A DNA stretch of 64,000 nucleotides from Neisseria dentiae (GTDB lineage Bacteria; Pseudomonadota; Gammaproteobacteria; Burkholderiales; Neisseriaceae), in the NCBI RefSeq assembly GCF_024580525.1, contig NZ_JANIKQ010000008.1:47620-111619 (forward strand), read 5' to 3'. The translations under genes were made by a program, and so were the position numbers. Positions 9,641-18,104 of the stretch are shown one piece after another (position 1 is the stretch's first letter; each line of letters opens with the position of its first letter). Under the pieces are notes generated by a model, which was not told the DNA's origin, did not search any database, and saw only the letters and a list, made by a program, of their open reading frames with translations.

Positions 9641-9677
9641 GGCCGTCTGAAAAATGTTTTTCAGACGGCCTTTCTTT
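9641..9677. terminator. Inverted DUS terminator between RHH-EVE gene and fhs
   Basis: AAGGCCGTCTGAAAAA pairs with TTTTTCAGACGGCCTT, followed by TCTTTT on the plus strand. It sits 22 nt beyond the stop of the minus-strand fhs gene and marks the edge of the AT-rich island. Confidence 0.75.
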
Positions 9678-9699
9678 TCAAACAACAAAATCCGACGGC

Positions 9700-11376
9700 T
9701 TAAAACAGCCCGTGAATCACGCCGTTTTCATCCACGTCGATTTTCTCCGCTGCGGGCACTTTGGGCAGGCCGGGCATTTTCATCATGTTGCCGCACAGGG
9801 CAACGATAAAGCCGGCGCCGGCGGATACGGTGATGCCGCGCACATGGATGGTGAAGCCTTCGGGTTTGCCCAAAAGTTTGGCATCGTCGCTGAGCGAATA
9901 TTGGGTTTTCGCCATGCACACGGGCAGGTTGTTGAAGCCGAGTTTTTCGAGCGAGGCAATTTCGGCGGCGGCTTCGGCGCTGAATTCGACATCGGCGGCA
10001 CCGTAGATTTTCTGTGCAACGGTGCGGATTTTCTCTTTAACCGGCAGTTCGGCATCGTAGGCAAACTGAAACCGGTTGGGCTGGGTTTCAACGGCGCTTA
10101 CCACTTTGTGCGCCAAGTCTTCTCCGCCTGCGCCGCCTTTGCCCCACACTTCGGTGAGCGACACTTCCACGCCTTCTTTCGCGCAGGCCGTCTGAATCAT
10201 TTGCAGCTCGGCATCGGTGTCGGACACGAAGCGGTTGAGCGCCACCACCACCGGCAGGCCGAACACATTTTTCAGATTGGCTATGTGTTTGAGCAGGTTG
10301 GGCAAGCCTTTTTCCAGCGCACTCAGGTTTTCTTCGCCCAGCTTGGCGCGTTCGGCGCCGCCGTTGTATTTGAGCGCGCGCACGGTGGCGACGACCACGG
10401 CAGCATCAGGTTTCAGGCCGGCAAGGCGGCATTTGATATCGCAGAATTTTTCTGCGCCCAAGTCGGCGCCGAAACCGGCTTCGGTTACGGTGTAGTCGCC
10501 GAGATGGCGGGCGGCGCGGGTGGCAATCACCGAATTGCAGCCGTGGGCGATGTTGGCGAAGGGGCCGCCGTGCACCAGCGCGGGCGTGCCTTCGATGGTT
10601 TGCACGAGGTTGGGTTTGACCGCGTCTTTCAGCAAAGCGGCCATCGCGCCGTGGGCTTTGATGTCGCGGGCGTAAACGGGGCTGCCGTCTTTGGCGTAGG
10701 CAATCAGGATGTTGCCCAAGCGTTGTTTGAGGTCGGCCAAATCTTTGGCGAGGCAGAACACGGCCATCACTTCGGAAGCAACGGTAATGTCGAAACCGTC
10801 GGGGCGCATCACGCCGTCAACCGGCTTGCCCATGCCGCCGATGATGTTGCGCAACTGGCGGTCGTTCATATCGACCGCGCGCCGCCACAGCACGCGCTTG
10901 GGGTCGATGTTCAGTTCGTTGCCCTGATAAATGTGGTTGTCGAGCATGGCGGCCAACAGGTTATTGGCCGCACCGATGGCGTGGAAGTCGCCGGTGAAGT
11001 GCAGGTTGATGTCTTCCATCGGCAGCACTTGCGCGTAGCCGCCGCCCGCCGCGCCGCCTTTCACGCCGAACACGGGGCCGAGCGAAGGCTCGCGCAGGGC
11101 GATAACGGTTTGTTTGCCGATGCGGTTGAGCGCGTCGGCCAAGCCTATGGTTACGGTGGTTTTGCCCTCGCCGGCCGGCGTGGGGTTGATGGCGGTAACC
11201 AACACCAGCCTGCCCTGTTTGGGCGGTAGGGCGGCGATGTCGGCGGGGTTGACTTTGGCTTTGTAATGGCCGTACGGCTCGATTTGCCCGGGCTTCAGGC
11301 CGATTTTGGCGGCGATTTCGGTTATCGGGCGCATGGTGGCGGATTGGGCGATTTCGGCATCGGTTTTGTAGCTCAT
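9700..11376 (-). CDS. fhs: Formate--tetrahydrofolate ligase
   Basis: Fhs makes 10-formyl-tetrahydrofolate from formate, ATP and THF, feeding purine synthesis and initiator tRNA formylation. The 558-residue length is typical. The nucleotide-binding signature [21 protein letters not shown] lies near residues 58-78, with [16 protein letters not shown] further on. ATG 11376 is preceded by CAGGAAAG at ideal distance; an ATG 75 bases upstream lacks any site. The gene stands alone. A 538-codon antisense frame across it is not a gene. Confidence 0.97.
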   Translation of the reverse strand: MSYKTDAEIAQSATMRPITEIAAKIGLKPGQIEPYGHYKAKVNPADIAALPPKQGRLVLVTAINPTPAGEGKTTVTIGLADALNRIGKQTVIALREPSLGPVFGVKGGAAGGGYAQVLPMEDINLHFTGDFHAIGAANNLLAAMLDNHIYQGNELNIDPKRVLWRRAVDMNDRQLRNIIGGMGKPVDGVMRPDGFDITVASEVMAVFCLAKDLADLKQRLGNILIAYAKDGSPVYARDIKAHGAMAALLKDAVKPNLVQTIEGTPALVHGGPFANIAHGCNSVIATRAARHLGDYTVTEAGFGADLGAEKFCDIKCRLAGLKPDAAVVVATVRALKYNGGAERAKLGEENLSALEKGLPNLLKHIANLKNVFGLPVVVALNRFVSDTDAELQMIQTACAKEGVEVSLTEVWGKGGAGGEDLAHKVVSAVETQPNRFQFAYDAELPVKEKIRTVAQKIYGAADVEFSAEAAAEIASLEKLGFNNLPVCMAKTQYSLSDDAKLLGKPEGFTIHVRGITVSAGAGFIVALCGNMMKMPGLPKVPAAEKIDVDENGVIHGLF

Positions 11377-11533
11377 GGCGCTTTCCTGCAAACAATGAAA
11401 ATAGGCGGTATTATAGGCGCAACGGGAAAATAATGCCCGGGTGCAGGTCAAATTTTCAGACGGCCTGAAGCCTTTGTAAAATACCTTAATGCCGTCTGAA
11501 AACGTTTTCCAATTTTTTCGTAAAGGGTGTGCA

Positions 11534-11962
11534 ATGGCTTATCCGTGGTTTTACTGGGCGCTGGCGTCGGCTTTTTTCGCCGCACTCACGGCAATTTTCG
11601 CCAAAGCGGGCTTGCAGGGCATCGATTCGGATTTCGCCACGTTTATCCGCACGCTGGTTATCATCGCCGCGCTGGCGGCTTTTTTGAGCTACACGGGCAA
11701 ATGGCAGGGCGTGGCGGGCTTTACGGGCAGAAACTGGCTGTTTCTGATTCTCTCCGGCTTGGCCACCGGCGCATCGTGGCTGGCTTATTTCAAGGCTTTG
11801 CAGTTGGGCAACGCTTCGCAGGTGGCGCCGGTGGACAAATTCAGCCTAGTGCTGGTGGCGCTGATGGCGGTGGTGTTTCTCGACGAGCGCCCTTCCGCAC
11901 AGGAATGGCTGGGCTTGGGGCTGGTAACGGCGGGCGTGCTGGTGCTGGCGCTGAAACGCTGA
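11534..11962 (+). CDS. Half-size EamA/DMT-family membrane protein
   Basis: The 142-residue, strongly hydrophobic protein has about five membrane segments, beginning [21 protein letters not shown] and ending [16 protein letters not shown]. This is a single EamA domain; common drug/metabolite transporters have two, so a working transporter would need to dimerise. I start at ATG 11534 (MAYPWFYW), preceded by AAGGGTG, rather than at 11489, where the added residues derive from DUS sequence. The substrate is unknown. A MITE lies eight bases past the stop. Confidence 0.75.
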   Translation: MAYPWFYWALASAFFAALTAIFAKAGLQGIDSDFATFIRTLVIIAALAAFLSYTGKWQGVAGFTGRNWLFLILSGLATGASWLAYFKALQLGNASQVAPVDKFSLVLVALMAVVFLDERPSAQEWLGLGLVTAGVLVLALKR

Positions 11963-11970
11963 AACGGTCT

Positions 11971-12113
11971 GAGACCTTTGCAAAACCTCCAGATGTGGAT
12001 GCAGTTCAAGGCGTAGCAGCGCAACGAGCGTAGACATAACATGAAGTTAGGCAAGCGAGTGAGCAGCACACAACGCAGAAATGTGCCGCAGATGGGGGTT
12101 TTGCAAAGGTCTC
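11971..12113. mobile_element. 143-bp MITE, copy 1
   Basis: The element is bounded by GAGACCTTTGCAAAACC and GGTTTTGCAAAGGTCTC, near-perfect inverted repeats identical to IS1106-like ends in this window. The interior is highly similar to the copy at 30111-30252 (shared words CAGATGTGGATGCAGTTCAA and CACAACGCAGAAATG). It has no coding capacity. Confidence 0.8.
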
Positions 12114-12186
12114 GGTCTGCCGAAACCGCGCTACCCGCAGCCTTTTCCCGTATAATCGGGGCCGTCTGAAAACCGATTGCTCCGCC

Positions 12187-14022
12187 GTGTCTGCAACTTT
12201 CGATCTGAATATTTTTCTGAAAAACCTGCCCAACCTGCCGGGCGTGTACCGCATGCTCGATAAAAACGGGCAGGTGCTGTATGTGGGCAAAGCCGTCAAC
12301 CTGAAGCGGCGCGTGTCGAGCTATTTCCAAAAAAACGACCACTCGCCGCGCATCACGCTGATGGTGAAGCAGGTGCATACCGTCGAAACCACCGTTACCC
12401 GCTCCGAAGCCGAAGCGCTGATTCTCGAAAACAACCTGATCAAAGCCTTATCGCCCAAATACAATATCCTCTTCCGCGACGACAAATCCTACCCCTACCT
12501 CATGCTCAGCGGCCACGCCTTCCCGCAAATGGCCTATTACCGCGGCACGCTCAAAAAGCCCAACCAATATTTCGGCCCCTACCCCAACGGCTACGCCGTG
12601 CGCGACAGCATACAGGTGTTGCAGAAAGTGTTCCGCCTGCGCACCTGCGAAGACAGCGTGTTCGAACACCGCGACCGCGCCTGCCTGCTCTACCAAATCC
12701 GCCGCTGCTCCGGCCCCTGCGCCGGTCACATCAGCCAAGAAGACTACCAAGCCAGCGTGCGCGAAGCCGTAACCTTTCTCAACGGCAAAACCGGCGAACT
12801 CACCCAAGTGCTGCACCACAAAATGCAGCAGGCCGCCGAGCGGCTCGACTTTGAAGAAGCCGCCCGCTACCGCGACCAAATTCAGGCACTCGGCCTCGTG
12901 CAGAGCCAACAGTTTATCGACAGCAAAAACCCCAACAACCCCAACGACATCGACCTGTTGGCGCTGGCCGTGGACGGCGGCAGCGTGTGCGTTCATTGGG
13001 TGAGCATACGCGGCGGGCGGCATGTGGGCGACAAAAGCTTCTTCCCCGACGTGCGCCACGACCCCGAGCCAAACGGCCAAGATTATGCCGAAGCCTTTGT
13101 CGCACAACACTATTTAGGCAAAAGCAAGCCCGACATCATCATCAGCAACTTCCCCCTGTCAGAAGTGCTTCAGACGGCCTTAAACCAAGAACACGGCAAA
13201 CAGATCCAATTCGTTACCAAAACCATAGGCGAGCGCAAAGTGTGGATGAAAATGGCCGAACAAAATGCCCGCCTCGCCATCGCCCAACACCGCCTGCAAC
13301 ACAGCAGCCAGCAACACCGCATCGAAGAGTTGGCGCGCGTGCTGGACATGGAAGCCGGCGGCCTGCAACGCCTCGAATGCTTCGACATCAGCCACACCCA
13401 AGGCGAAGCCACCGTCGCCTCCTGCGTGGTGTACGACGAACAAAACATCCAACCCTCGCAATACCGCCGCTACAACATCACCGGCGCCAAAGCAGGCGAC
13501 GACTACGCCGCCATGCGCGAAGTGCTCACCCGCCGCTACGGCAAAATGGCCGAAGCCCAAGCCAACGGCGAAACCGTCCGCTGGCCCGACGCCGTGCTCA
13601 TCGACGGCGGCAAAGGCCAAATCGGCGTGGCCGTAGAAGTATGGGAAGAGCTGGGCCTGACCATTCCGCTGGTGGGCATCGCCAAAGGCCCCGAGCGCAA
13701 AGCCGGCATGGAAGAACTCATCCTGCCCTTTTCCAACCGCACCTTCCGCCTGCCGCCCCACAGCCCCGCCCTGCACCTGCTGCAAACCGTGCGCGACGAA
13801 TCACACCGCTTCGCCATCACCGGCCACCGCAAAAAACGCGACAAAGCCCGCATCACCTCGTCGCTCAGCGATATCCCCGGCATCGGCAGTAAACGCCGCC
13901 AAGCCCTGCTCACCCACTTCGGCGGCCTGCGCGGTGTAACCGCCGCCAGCGTGGAAGACTTGGCGCAGGTAGAAGGCATCAGCCGCGCACTGGCCGAAAA
14001 GATTTACGACAGCCTGCATTAG
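12187..14022 (+). CDS. uvrC: Excinuclease ABC subunit C
   Basis: UvrC makes both incisions during nucleotide excision repair. The 611-residue protein has an N-terminal GIY-YIG nuclease domain (GVYRMLDKNGQVLYVGKAVNLKRRV, ~20-45), a UVR motif (QQAAERLDFEEAARYRDQI, ~215-233), an RNase H-like second nuclease domain and C-terminal tandem HhH (IPGIGSKRRQALL, ~564-576). Translation starts at GTG 12187, with a TATAAT at 12151-12156 giving a short leader. pgsA and a Gly-Cys-Leu tRNA operon follow, as in E. coli. Confidence 0.97.
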   Translation: MSATFDLNIFLKNLPNLPGVYRMLDKNGQVLYVGKAVNLKRRVSSYFQKNDHSPRITLMVKQVHTVETTVTRSEAEALILENNLIKALSPKYNILFRDDKSYPYLMLSGHAFPQMAYYRGTLKKPNQYFGPYPNGYAVRDSIQVLQKVFRLRTCEDSVFEHRDRACLLYQIRRCSGPCAGHISQEDYQASVREAVTFLNGKTGELTQVLHHKMQQAAERLDFEEAARYRDQIQALGLVQSQQFIDSKNPNNPNDIDLLALAVDGGSVCVHWVSIRGGRHVGDKSFFPDVRHDPEPNGQDYAEAFVAQHYLGKSKPDIIISNFPLSEVLQTALNQEHGKQIQFVTKTIGERKVWMKMAEQNARLAIAQHRLQHSSQQHRIEELARVLDMEAGGLQRLECFDISHTQGEATVASCVVYDEQNIQPSQYRRYNITGAKAGDDYAAMREVLTRRYGKMAEAQANGETVRWPDAVLIDGGKGQIGVAVEVWEELGLTIPLVGIAKGPERKAGMEELILPFSNRTFRLPPHSPALHLLQTVRDESHRFAITGHRKKRDKARITSSLSDIPGIGSKRRQALLTHFGGLRGVTAASVEDLAQVEGISRALAEKIYDSLH

Positions 14023-14418
14023 GGTCTGTCGTCAGAAGGCTGCCGAAGATTCGTTTGCCTACCCGTTTTCAGGCGGCCTCTAAAGATTTGAGCGAGGGTT
14101 TTAAGGCCGTCTGAAATGCTTGAATCTCGTCATTTCCGCGCAGCAGACTTATATAGCTGATAACGATAATTGGATGTTTCAGACGGCCTCAACGAATTTT
14201 GCAAAAGCCTTCACCCATGAAATTTACCAAACTACAACACTTTGTTAAAAATAATTAACAAAACTGCCACGCCATACACACTTCCCCACTAAACCGTCCG
14301 CAAATTCGTTATAATCCGCCGCTTAAGCCAACCATAAACCACTCTGCCACATACATCTTTTTTCAGACGGCCTGTCTCAAGCCCAAGGCCGTCTGAAAAC
14401 CAAAAGAAAGCCCCTGCT
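14023..14418. other. uvrC-pgsA intergenic region
   Basis: The 396-bp stretch has no supported gene. It holds DUS copies near 14070, 14105, 14180, 14364 and 14387, a decayed composite-MITE segment (GTCATTTCCGCGCAGCAG near 14130, TTTGCAAAAGCC near 14200) and a probable pgsA promoter with TATAAT at 14310-14315. Confidence 0.6.
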
Positions 14419-14997
14419 ATGCCGTGGAACCTTCCCATCTTCCTCACATGGATGCGCGTATTGCTGATACCGGTGTTCACCGTCCTGTTCTACCTGCCCG
14501 GCGGCTGGATAGACCCGCAAACCGTCAACTGGACGGCCGCCGTGATTTTCGCCGCCGCCGCCGTAACCGACTGGTTCGACGGCTTTCTCGCCCGCCTGTG
14601 GAAGCAAACCTCGGATTTCGGCGCCTTTCTCGACCCCGTGGCCGATAAACTCATGGTTGCCGTCGCCCTTTTGCTGCTGGTCAGCCTCAACCGCACCTAC
14701 GTTATTTTCGCCATGATCATCATCGGCCGGGAAATCACCATATCCGCCCTGCGCGAATGGATGGCCCAAATGGGCAAACGCGGCAGCGTGGCCGTGGCCA
14801 CCATCGGCAAGCTCAAAACCACCGCCCAAATGGCCGCCATCCTGCTGCTTTTGGTCGGCCTCAAAGACTTTCACGGCTTCGATTTGATATTAATCGGCAA
14901 CATTCTGATGTTTATCGCCTCCGTGCTCACCATCTGGTCGATGTTCTACTACCTCAAAATGGCGTGGAAAGAATTTCAAAACCCCGCGCAGCAATAA
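14419..14997 (+). CDS. pgsA: CDP-diacylglycerol--glycerol-3-phosphate 3-phosphatidyltransferase
   Basis: PgsA makes phosphatidylglycerol phosphate from CDP-diacylglycerol and glycerol-3-phosphate in the inner membrane. The 192-residue polytopic protein carries the complete CDP-alcohol phosphotransferase motif D-x2-DG-x2-AR-x8-G-x3-D-x3-D as DWFDGFLAR...GAFLDPVADK near residues 54-77, with membrane helices around it. The start is ATG 14419, preceded by AAAGAAAG. It lies between uvrC and the Gly-Cys-Leu tRNA operon, an order conserved with E. coli. Confidence 0.96.
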   Translation: MPWNLPIFLTWMRVLLIPVFTVLFYLPGGWIDPQTVNWTAAVIFAAAAVTDWFDGFLARLWKQTSDFGAFLDPVADKLMVAVALLLLVSLNRTYVIFAMIIIGREITISALREWMAQMGKRGSVAVATIGKLKTTAQMAAILLLLVGLKDFHGFDLILIGNILMFIASVLTIWSMFYYLKMAWKEFQNPAQQ

Positions 14998-15011
14998 ATT
15001 TTAAAAAACTA

Positions 15012-15039
15012 TTGACACTGTTTTCACACACACTATAAT
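15012..15039 (+). promoter_or_regulatory. Consensus sigma-70 promoter of the tRNA operon
   Basis: TTGACA at 15012-15017 and TATAAT at 15034-15039 both match consensus perfectly, with a 16-bp spacer. Transcription should start near 15046, about 36 nt before the first tRNA-Gly. It is the strongest promoter visible in the window. Confidence 0.9.
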
Positions 15040-15081
15040 AGCGTTCTCTTCGCCGCAGCACACAGCAGCGGCAACACCCAA

Positions 15082-15157
15082 GCGGGAATAGCTCAGTTGG
15101 TAGAGCGCAACCTTGCCAAGGTTGAGGTCGCGAGTTCGAGACTCGTTTCCCGCTCCA
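15082..15157 (+). tRNA. tRNA-Gly (GCC), copy 1
   Basis: A 76-nt cloverleaf with acceptor GCGGGAA/TTCCCGC, anticodon loop TTGCCAA (GCC), T-loop TTCGAGA and encoded CCA. First gene of a six-member tRNA operon. Confidence 0.97.
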
Positions 15158-15183
15158 CAGTTTCATTGCAAATGTAATCCGAT

Positions 15184-15259
15184 GCGGGAATAGCTCAGTT
15201 GGTAGAGCGCAACCTTGCCAAGGTTGAGGTCGCGAGTTCGAGACTCGTTTCCCGCTCCA
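15184..15259 (+). tRNA. tRNA-Gly (GCC), copy 2
   Basis: Identical over 76 nt to copy 1, with encoded CCA. Only the 26-nt spacer differs. Confidence 0.97.
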
Positions 15260-15279
15260 ACCGCTTACATTTGAACCGC

Positions 15280-15355
15280 GCGGGAATAGCTCAGTTGGTA
15301 GAGCGCAACCTTGCCAAGGTTGAGGTCGCGAGTTCGAGACTCGTTTCCCGCTCCA
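15280..15355 (+). tRNA. tRNA-Gly (GCC), copy 3
   Basis: The third identical 76-nt copy, after a 20-nt spacer. Identical tandem copies suggest amplification by unequal exchange and gene conversion. Confidence 0.97.
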
Positions 15356-15400
15356 AAATACCAAGCCGTTTACACCACTTAAACGGCTTGTAAAGTTTCA

Positions 15401-15474
15401 GGCGGAATGGCAGAGTGGTTATGCAGCGGCCTGCAAAGCCGTGTACGCCGGTTCGATTCCGACTTCCGCCTCCA
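15401..15474 (+). tRNA. tRNA-Cys (GCA)
   Basis: 74-nt cloverleaf: acceptor GGCGGAA/TTCCGCC, 3-bp D stem GCA/TGC as in other tRNA-Cys, anticodon loop CTGCAAA (GCA), discriminator T and encoded CCA. This is the canonical cysteine tRNA of the operon. Confidence 0.97.
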
Positions 15475-15490
15475 ACATCAAACCCTCCAC

Positions 15491-15568
15491 GGCGGGGTGG
15501 CAGAGTGTTTATGCGATAAGGGGTGCAACCCTTATACAGGCCGGTTAAAATCCGCGCCCCCGCCTCCA
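15491..15568 (+). tRNA. Non-canonical tRNA-Cys-like gene or pseudo-tRNA
   Basis: The 78-nt sequence is clearly derived from the preceding tRNA-Cys: same TG at positions 8-9, GCA/TGC D stem, U33-GCA-A37 context, discriminator T and CCA. The acceptor stem has changed on both sides (GGCGGGG/CCCCGCC) and still pairs perfectly. The anticodon arm is enlarged: ATAAGGG (15516-15522) pairs with CCCTTAT (15529-15535) around a 6-nt loop GTGCAA. D-loop G19 is now T and T-loop C56 is now A (loop TTAAAAT), which could restore a 19-56 pair. The T stem is weak (3 bp) with one extra C before the acceptor. It lies between tRNA-Cys and tRNA-Leu in the operon. A standard predictor would call it a pseudogene; the compensatory changes argue for a maintained RNA. 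Confidence 0.55.
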
Positions 15569-15614
15569 AGTTCCATGTCTTCGGGTTTAAGTGCAACTGC
15601 GATTCGAGGATACC

Positions 15615-15704
15615 GCCCGGGTGGTGAAATAGGTAGACACAACGGACTTAAAATCCGTCGACCCTAAACAGGTCGTGCCGGTTCGATTCCGGCTCCGGGC
15701 ACCA
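15615..15704 (+). tRNA. tRNA-Leu (TAA)
   Basis: A 90-nt class II tRNA with long variable arm: acceptor GCCCGGG/CCCGGGC, anticodon loop CTTAAAA (TAA), T-loop TTCGATT and encoded CCA. Last gene of the operon, matching E. coli leuZ after cysT. Confidence 0.96.
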
Positions 15705-15949
15705 CAATCCGCATTTTTGCGGATATTTTTTTGCCTCCTGCCCCTACCCTATCACGATATTCTTGATAAATATTTTCCAAAACTTTTGTCGAGCCTACAA
15801 AAGCCCAGATCCCGCATTTCCCATATTCAAATTTGGTGTATGATTAAGTGTCTTTCAGACGGCTCCATTCAGGCCGTCTGAAAAGCAAAATCCCGACACA
15901 GGCATTAATCAGCAATTAATCAAATCAAGAAAAACACAGGAGAAAAAAG

Positions 15950-17131
15950 ATGGCCAACCACGTTGCCCAAATCAAAATCCCCGCTGTTTACTACCGCGGC
16001 GGCACATCCAAAGGTATTTTTTTCAAACGCAGCGACCTGCCCGAGGCCGCACAGGAACCCGGCGCAGCACGCGATAAAATCCTGCTGCGCGTTATCGGCA
16101 GCCCCGACCCCTACGGCAAGCAGATCGACGGCCTCGGCAACGCCTCCTCCTCCACCAGCAAAGCGGTAATCATCGACAAAAGCAGCCGCGAAGGCCACGA
16201 TGTTGATTATTTGTTCGGCCAAGTTGCCATCGACAAACCGTTTGTTGATTGGAGCGGCAACTGCGGCAACCTCACCGCCGCCGTCGGCGCGTTTGCCGTC
16301 AGCCAAGGTTTGATCGATCCTGCCAAAATACCGCAAAACGGCATCTGCACCGTGCATATTTGGCAGAAAAACATCGGCAAAACCATCGTTGCCCACATTC
16401 CGATCACCAACGGCGAAGTACAGGAAACCGGCGATTTCGAGCTGGACGGCGTAACCTTTCCCGCCGCCGAGGTGCAAATCGAATTTCTCGATCCCGCCGA
16501 CGGCGAAGGCGATATGTTCCCCACCGGCAATCTGGTGGACGAACTGGACGTGCCCGGTATAGGCCGTCTGAAAGCCACGCTGATCAATTCAGGCATCCCC
16601 ACCATTTTCGTGAACGCCGCTGATATCGGCTACACCGGCACCGAGCTGCAAGACGATGTGAACAACGATGCCGCCGCGCTGGAAAAACTGGAAACCCTGC
16701 GCGCATACGGCGCCTTGAAAATGGGTTTGATTAAAGACCTTTCCGAAGCCGCCACCCGCCAGCACACCCCGAAAATCGCTTGGGTGGCCGCGCCGAAAGA
16801 TTATGTTTCATCCAGCGGCAAAACAGTTAAGGCCGCCGATATCGATGTTTTGGTGCGCGCCATGAGCATGGGCAAACTGCACCACGCCATGATGGGCACC
16901 GCCTCGGTAGCCATCGCTACCGCCGCCGCCATTCCCGGCACCTTGGTGAATCTGGCCGCCGGCGGCGGCGAGCGCAACCAAGTGGTATTCGGCCACCCTT
17001 CCGGCACCCTGCGCGTGGGCGCAGCCGCCGAAATGCAAAATGGTAAATGGACAGCCACCAAAGCCTCAATGGGTCGCAGCGCACGCATCATTATGGAAGG
17101 CTTTGTGCGCGTGCCGGGTGATTGCTTCTAA
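15950..17131 (+). CDS. prpF: PrpF-family protein (2-methylaconitate isomerase)
   Basis: PrpF isomerises 2-methylaconitate in the methylcitrate cycle for propionate use, working with AcnD. The 393-residue length is standard. Family features are the N-terminal PAVYYRGGTSKGIFF, SGNCGNLTAAVGAFAV near residues 99-114 (carrying the Cys equivalent to the diaminopimelate-epimerase-fold active site) and HPSGTLRVGA near 345. A strong AGGAGAAAAAAG ribosome site precedes ATG 15950. In other neisseriae prpF accompanies prpB, prpC and acnD; here it stands alone, so those genes must lie elsewhere or be absent. Confidence 0.92.
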   Translation: MANHVAQIKIPAVYYRGGTSKGIFFKRSDLPEAAQEPGAARDKILLRVIGSPDPYGKQIDGLGNASSSTSKAVIIDKSSREGHDVDYLFGQVAIDKPFVDWSGNCGNLTAAVGAFAVSQGLIDPAKIPQNGICTVHIWQKNIGKTIVAHIPITNGEVQETGDFELDGVTFPAAEVQIEFLDPADGEGDMFPTGNLVDELDVPGIGRLKATLINSGIPTIFVNAADIGYTGTELQDDVNNDAAALEKLETLRAYGALKMGLIKDLSEAATRQHTPKIAWVAAPKDYVSSSGKTVKAADIDVLVRAMSMGKLHHAMMGTASVAIATAAAIPGTLVNLAAGGGERNQVVFGHPSGTLRVGAAAEMQNGKWTATKASMGRSARIIMEGFVRVPGDCF

Positions 17132-17328
17132 ACCCGATTTACGTCAAAATCCAACTGTTTAACATTAACACGCTTTCACCCTACCCCACTTTAAGCCATA
17201 TCCGGTATTTTTGAGCAGAGACAGTTTCCAGTTGATTTCGTCTCACAAAGATTCCAGGCCGTCTGAAAAACTCTTTCAGACGGCCTGAAATCTTTATATA
17301 ACTACTGTTAGCGGATTAACTTACACTG

Positions 17329-17421
17329 TATAGCCAATCAACTTAAGAAAAGTACACGCATCATACTCGGGCTTAACCCGAGTATGACGAAATTATTGCT
17401 AAGTTAAGTGGTTAAACTATA
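17329..17421. repeat. ~93-bp MITE-like repeat with palindromic core, copy 1
   Basis: The outer ends TATAGCCAATCAACTT and (reverse) ATAGTTTAACCACTTAA are roughly inverted; the centre is the CTCGGG-family palindrome near 17358-17385. Sister copies lie at 19560, 38368 and 42841. Confidence 0.55.
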
Positions 17422-17425
17422 TAGA

Positions 17426-17676
17426 TCAAGCCAAAAGCTGCACGGCCCAGAAACTTAAAAATCCGGCGAAAAACACCAACACCGAATAATTTTTCTCCTG
17501 CACCTCGTGCGCTTCGATCAGCAATTCTTCTGTTACCAAATACAGCAAAGCCGCCGCGCTGGCTGCTAATACGGCACCCATCACGTCATGCGATGCGCCG
17601 CTTAACAACCAATTGCCCAGCGCGGCAAACACAAACACCACCACGCCCAACAGTGTGGTTAAAATAACCATATGCC
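17426..17676 (-). pseudogene. C-terminal fragment of a ZIP-type metal transporter
   Basis: About 80 codons remain, with membrane segments VILTTLLGVVVFVFAALGN and, later, AAALLYLVTEELLIEAHE, which resembles the metal-site helix of ZIP transporters (H/E-rich motif), then a last hydrophobic helix. A whole ZIP protein has about 250 residues in eight helices, so roughly the first two thirds is missing. The upstream side is an IS1106-like remnant whose end (GCGACCTTTGCAAAA, 17682) abuts the fragment. By chance the transposase tail and the fragment lie in one frame, producing a 156-codon chimera that automatic annotation may call a gene. It is unlikely to transport. Confidence 0.6.
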
Positions 17677-17681
17677 AGCAT

Positions 17682-18060
17682 GCGACCTTTGCAAAACTCC
17701 GCATCAAACTAACAACCGAAACTACAAAGTATAGTTTCAGTTGTTTTCGTCGTCGGCTTTTACCCGCAATCCCCTTTTTCGCCTCGGATGGCCTAATGAT
17801 TAAGCAATCCGCTGCCTTTGGTGCACTAAGCCTGTTGGCGGCCTTAAACAGGTTCAAATGCATCGCTTTCAGATGACTTTGCGCTGCCACTTTCACAAAC
17901 TGAAATAGCTTGCCCGAGCATAACGGAACTTGCAGTGTAAGATGCCAAAGCTTTGTTCCGCCACATAACGGGGTTTTCGACAGCTGTTTGTTGCGCAGTT
18001 TCTCTTCCGCGCTTAAGGATTTGCCCTAATGTGTGCCTTACGCACGATACCCTAAAAAAT
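17682..18060 (-). mobile_element. IS1106-like (IS5 family) remnant
   Basis: Read on the minus strand, the DNA encodes pieces of the C-terminus of an IS1106-type transposase: GIVRKAH, then RYVAEQSFGILHCKFRYARASYF, then after a frameshift KVAAQSHLKAMHLNLFKAANRLSAPKAA (split here by family memory). It ends at the TIR-like GCGACCTTTGCAAAA at 17682. The 5' portion of the element is absent. It lies immediately past the aroG stop codon and has removed the front of the ZIP gene. Confidence 0.75.
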
Positions 18061-18104
18061 CAACCAAAATGCCTATTAAGTCTATACTTTCAAGCTCAAG
18101 GTAT

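Noticed and set aside
9613..11229. 538-codon open frame on the plus strand, antisense to fhs
   Set aside because: It is an exact antisense shadow of a conserved gene, is rich in His/Gly/Phe as typical of such shadows, begins in a DUS hairpin and has no ribosome site.
15082..15355. Regularly spaced identical repeats suggesting a CRISPR array
   Set aside because: The repeats are 76-nt tRNA-Gly genes with only two short spacers; no cas genes are present. I see no CRISPR array in the window.
14954..15364. 136-codon minus-strand frame with a thrice-repeated peptide
   Set aside because: It is simply the translation of the three tRNA-Gly genes read backwards.
17426..17896. Intact 156-residue membrane protein gene
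   Set aside because: The N-terminal part is IS1106-type transposase tail and the C-terminal part a ZIP fragment; the junction coincides with an IS end.
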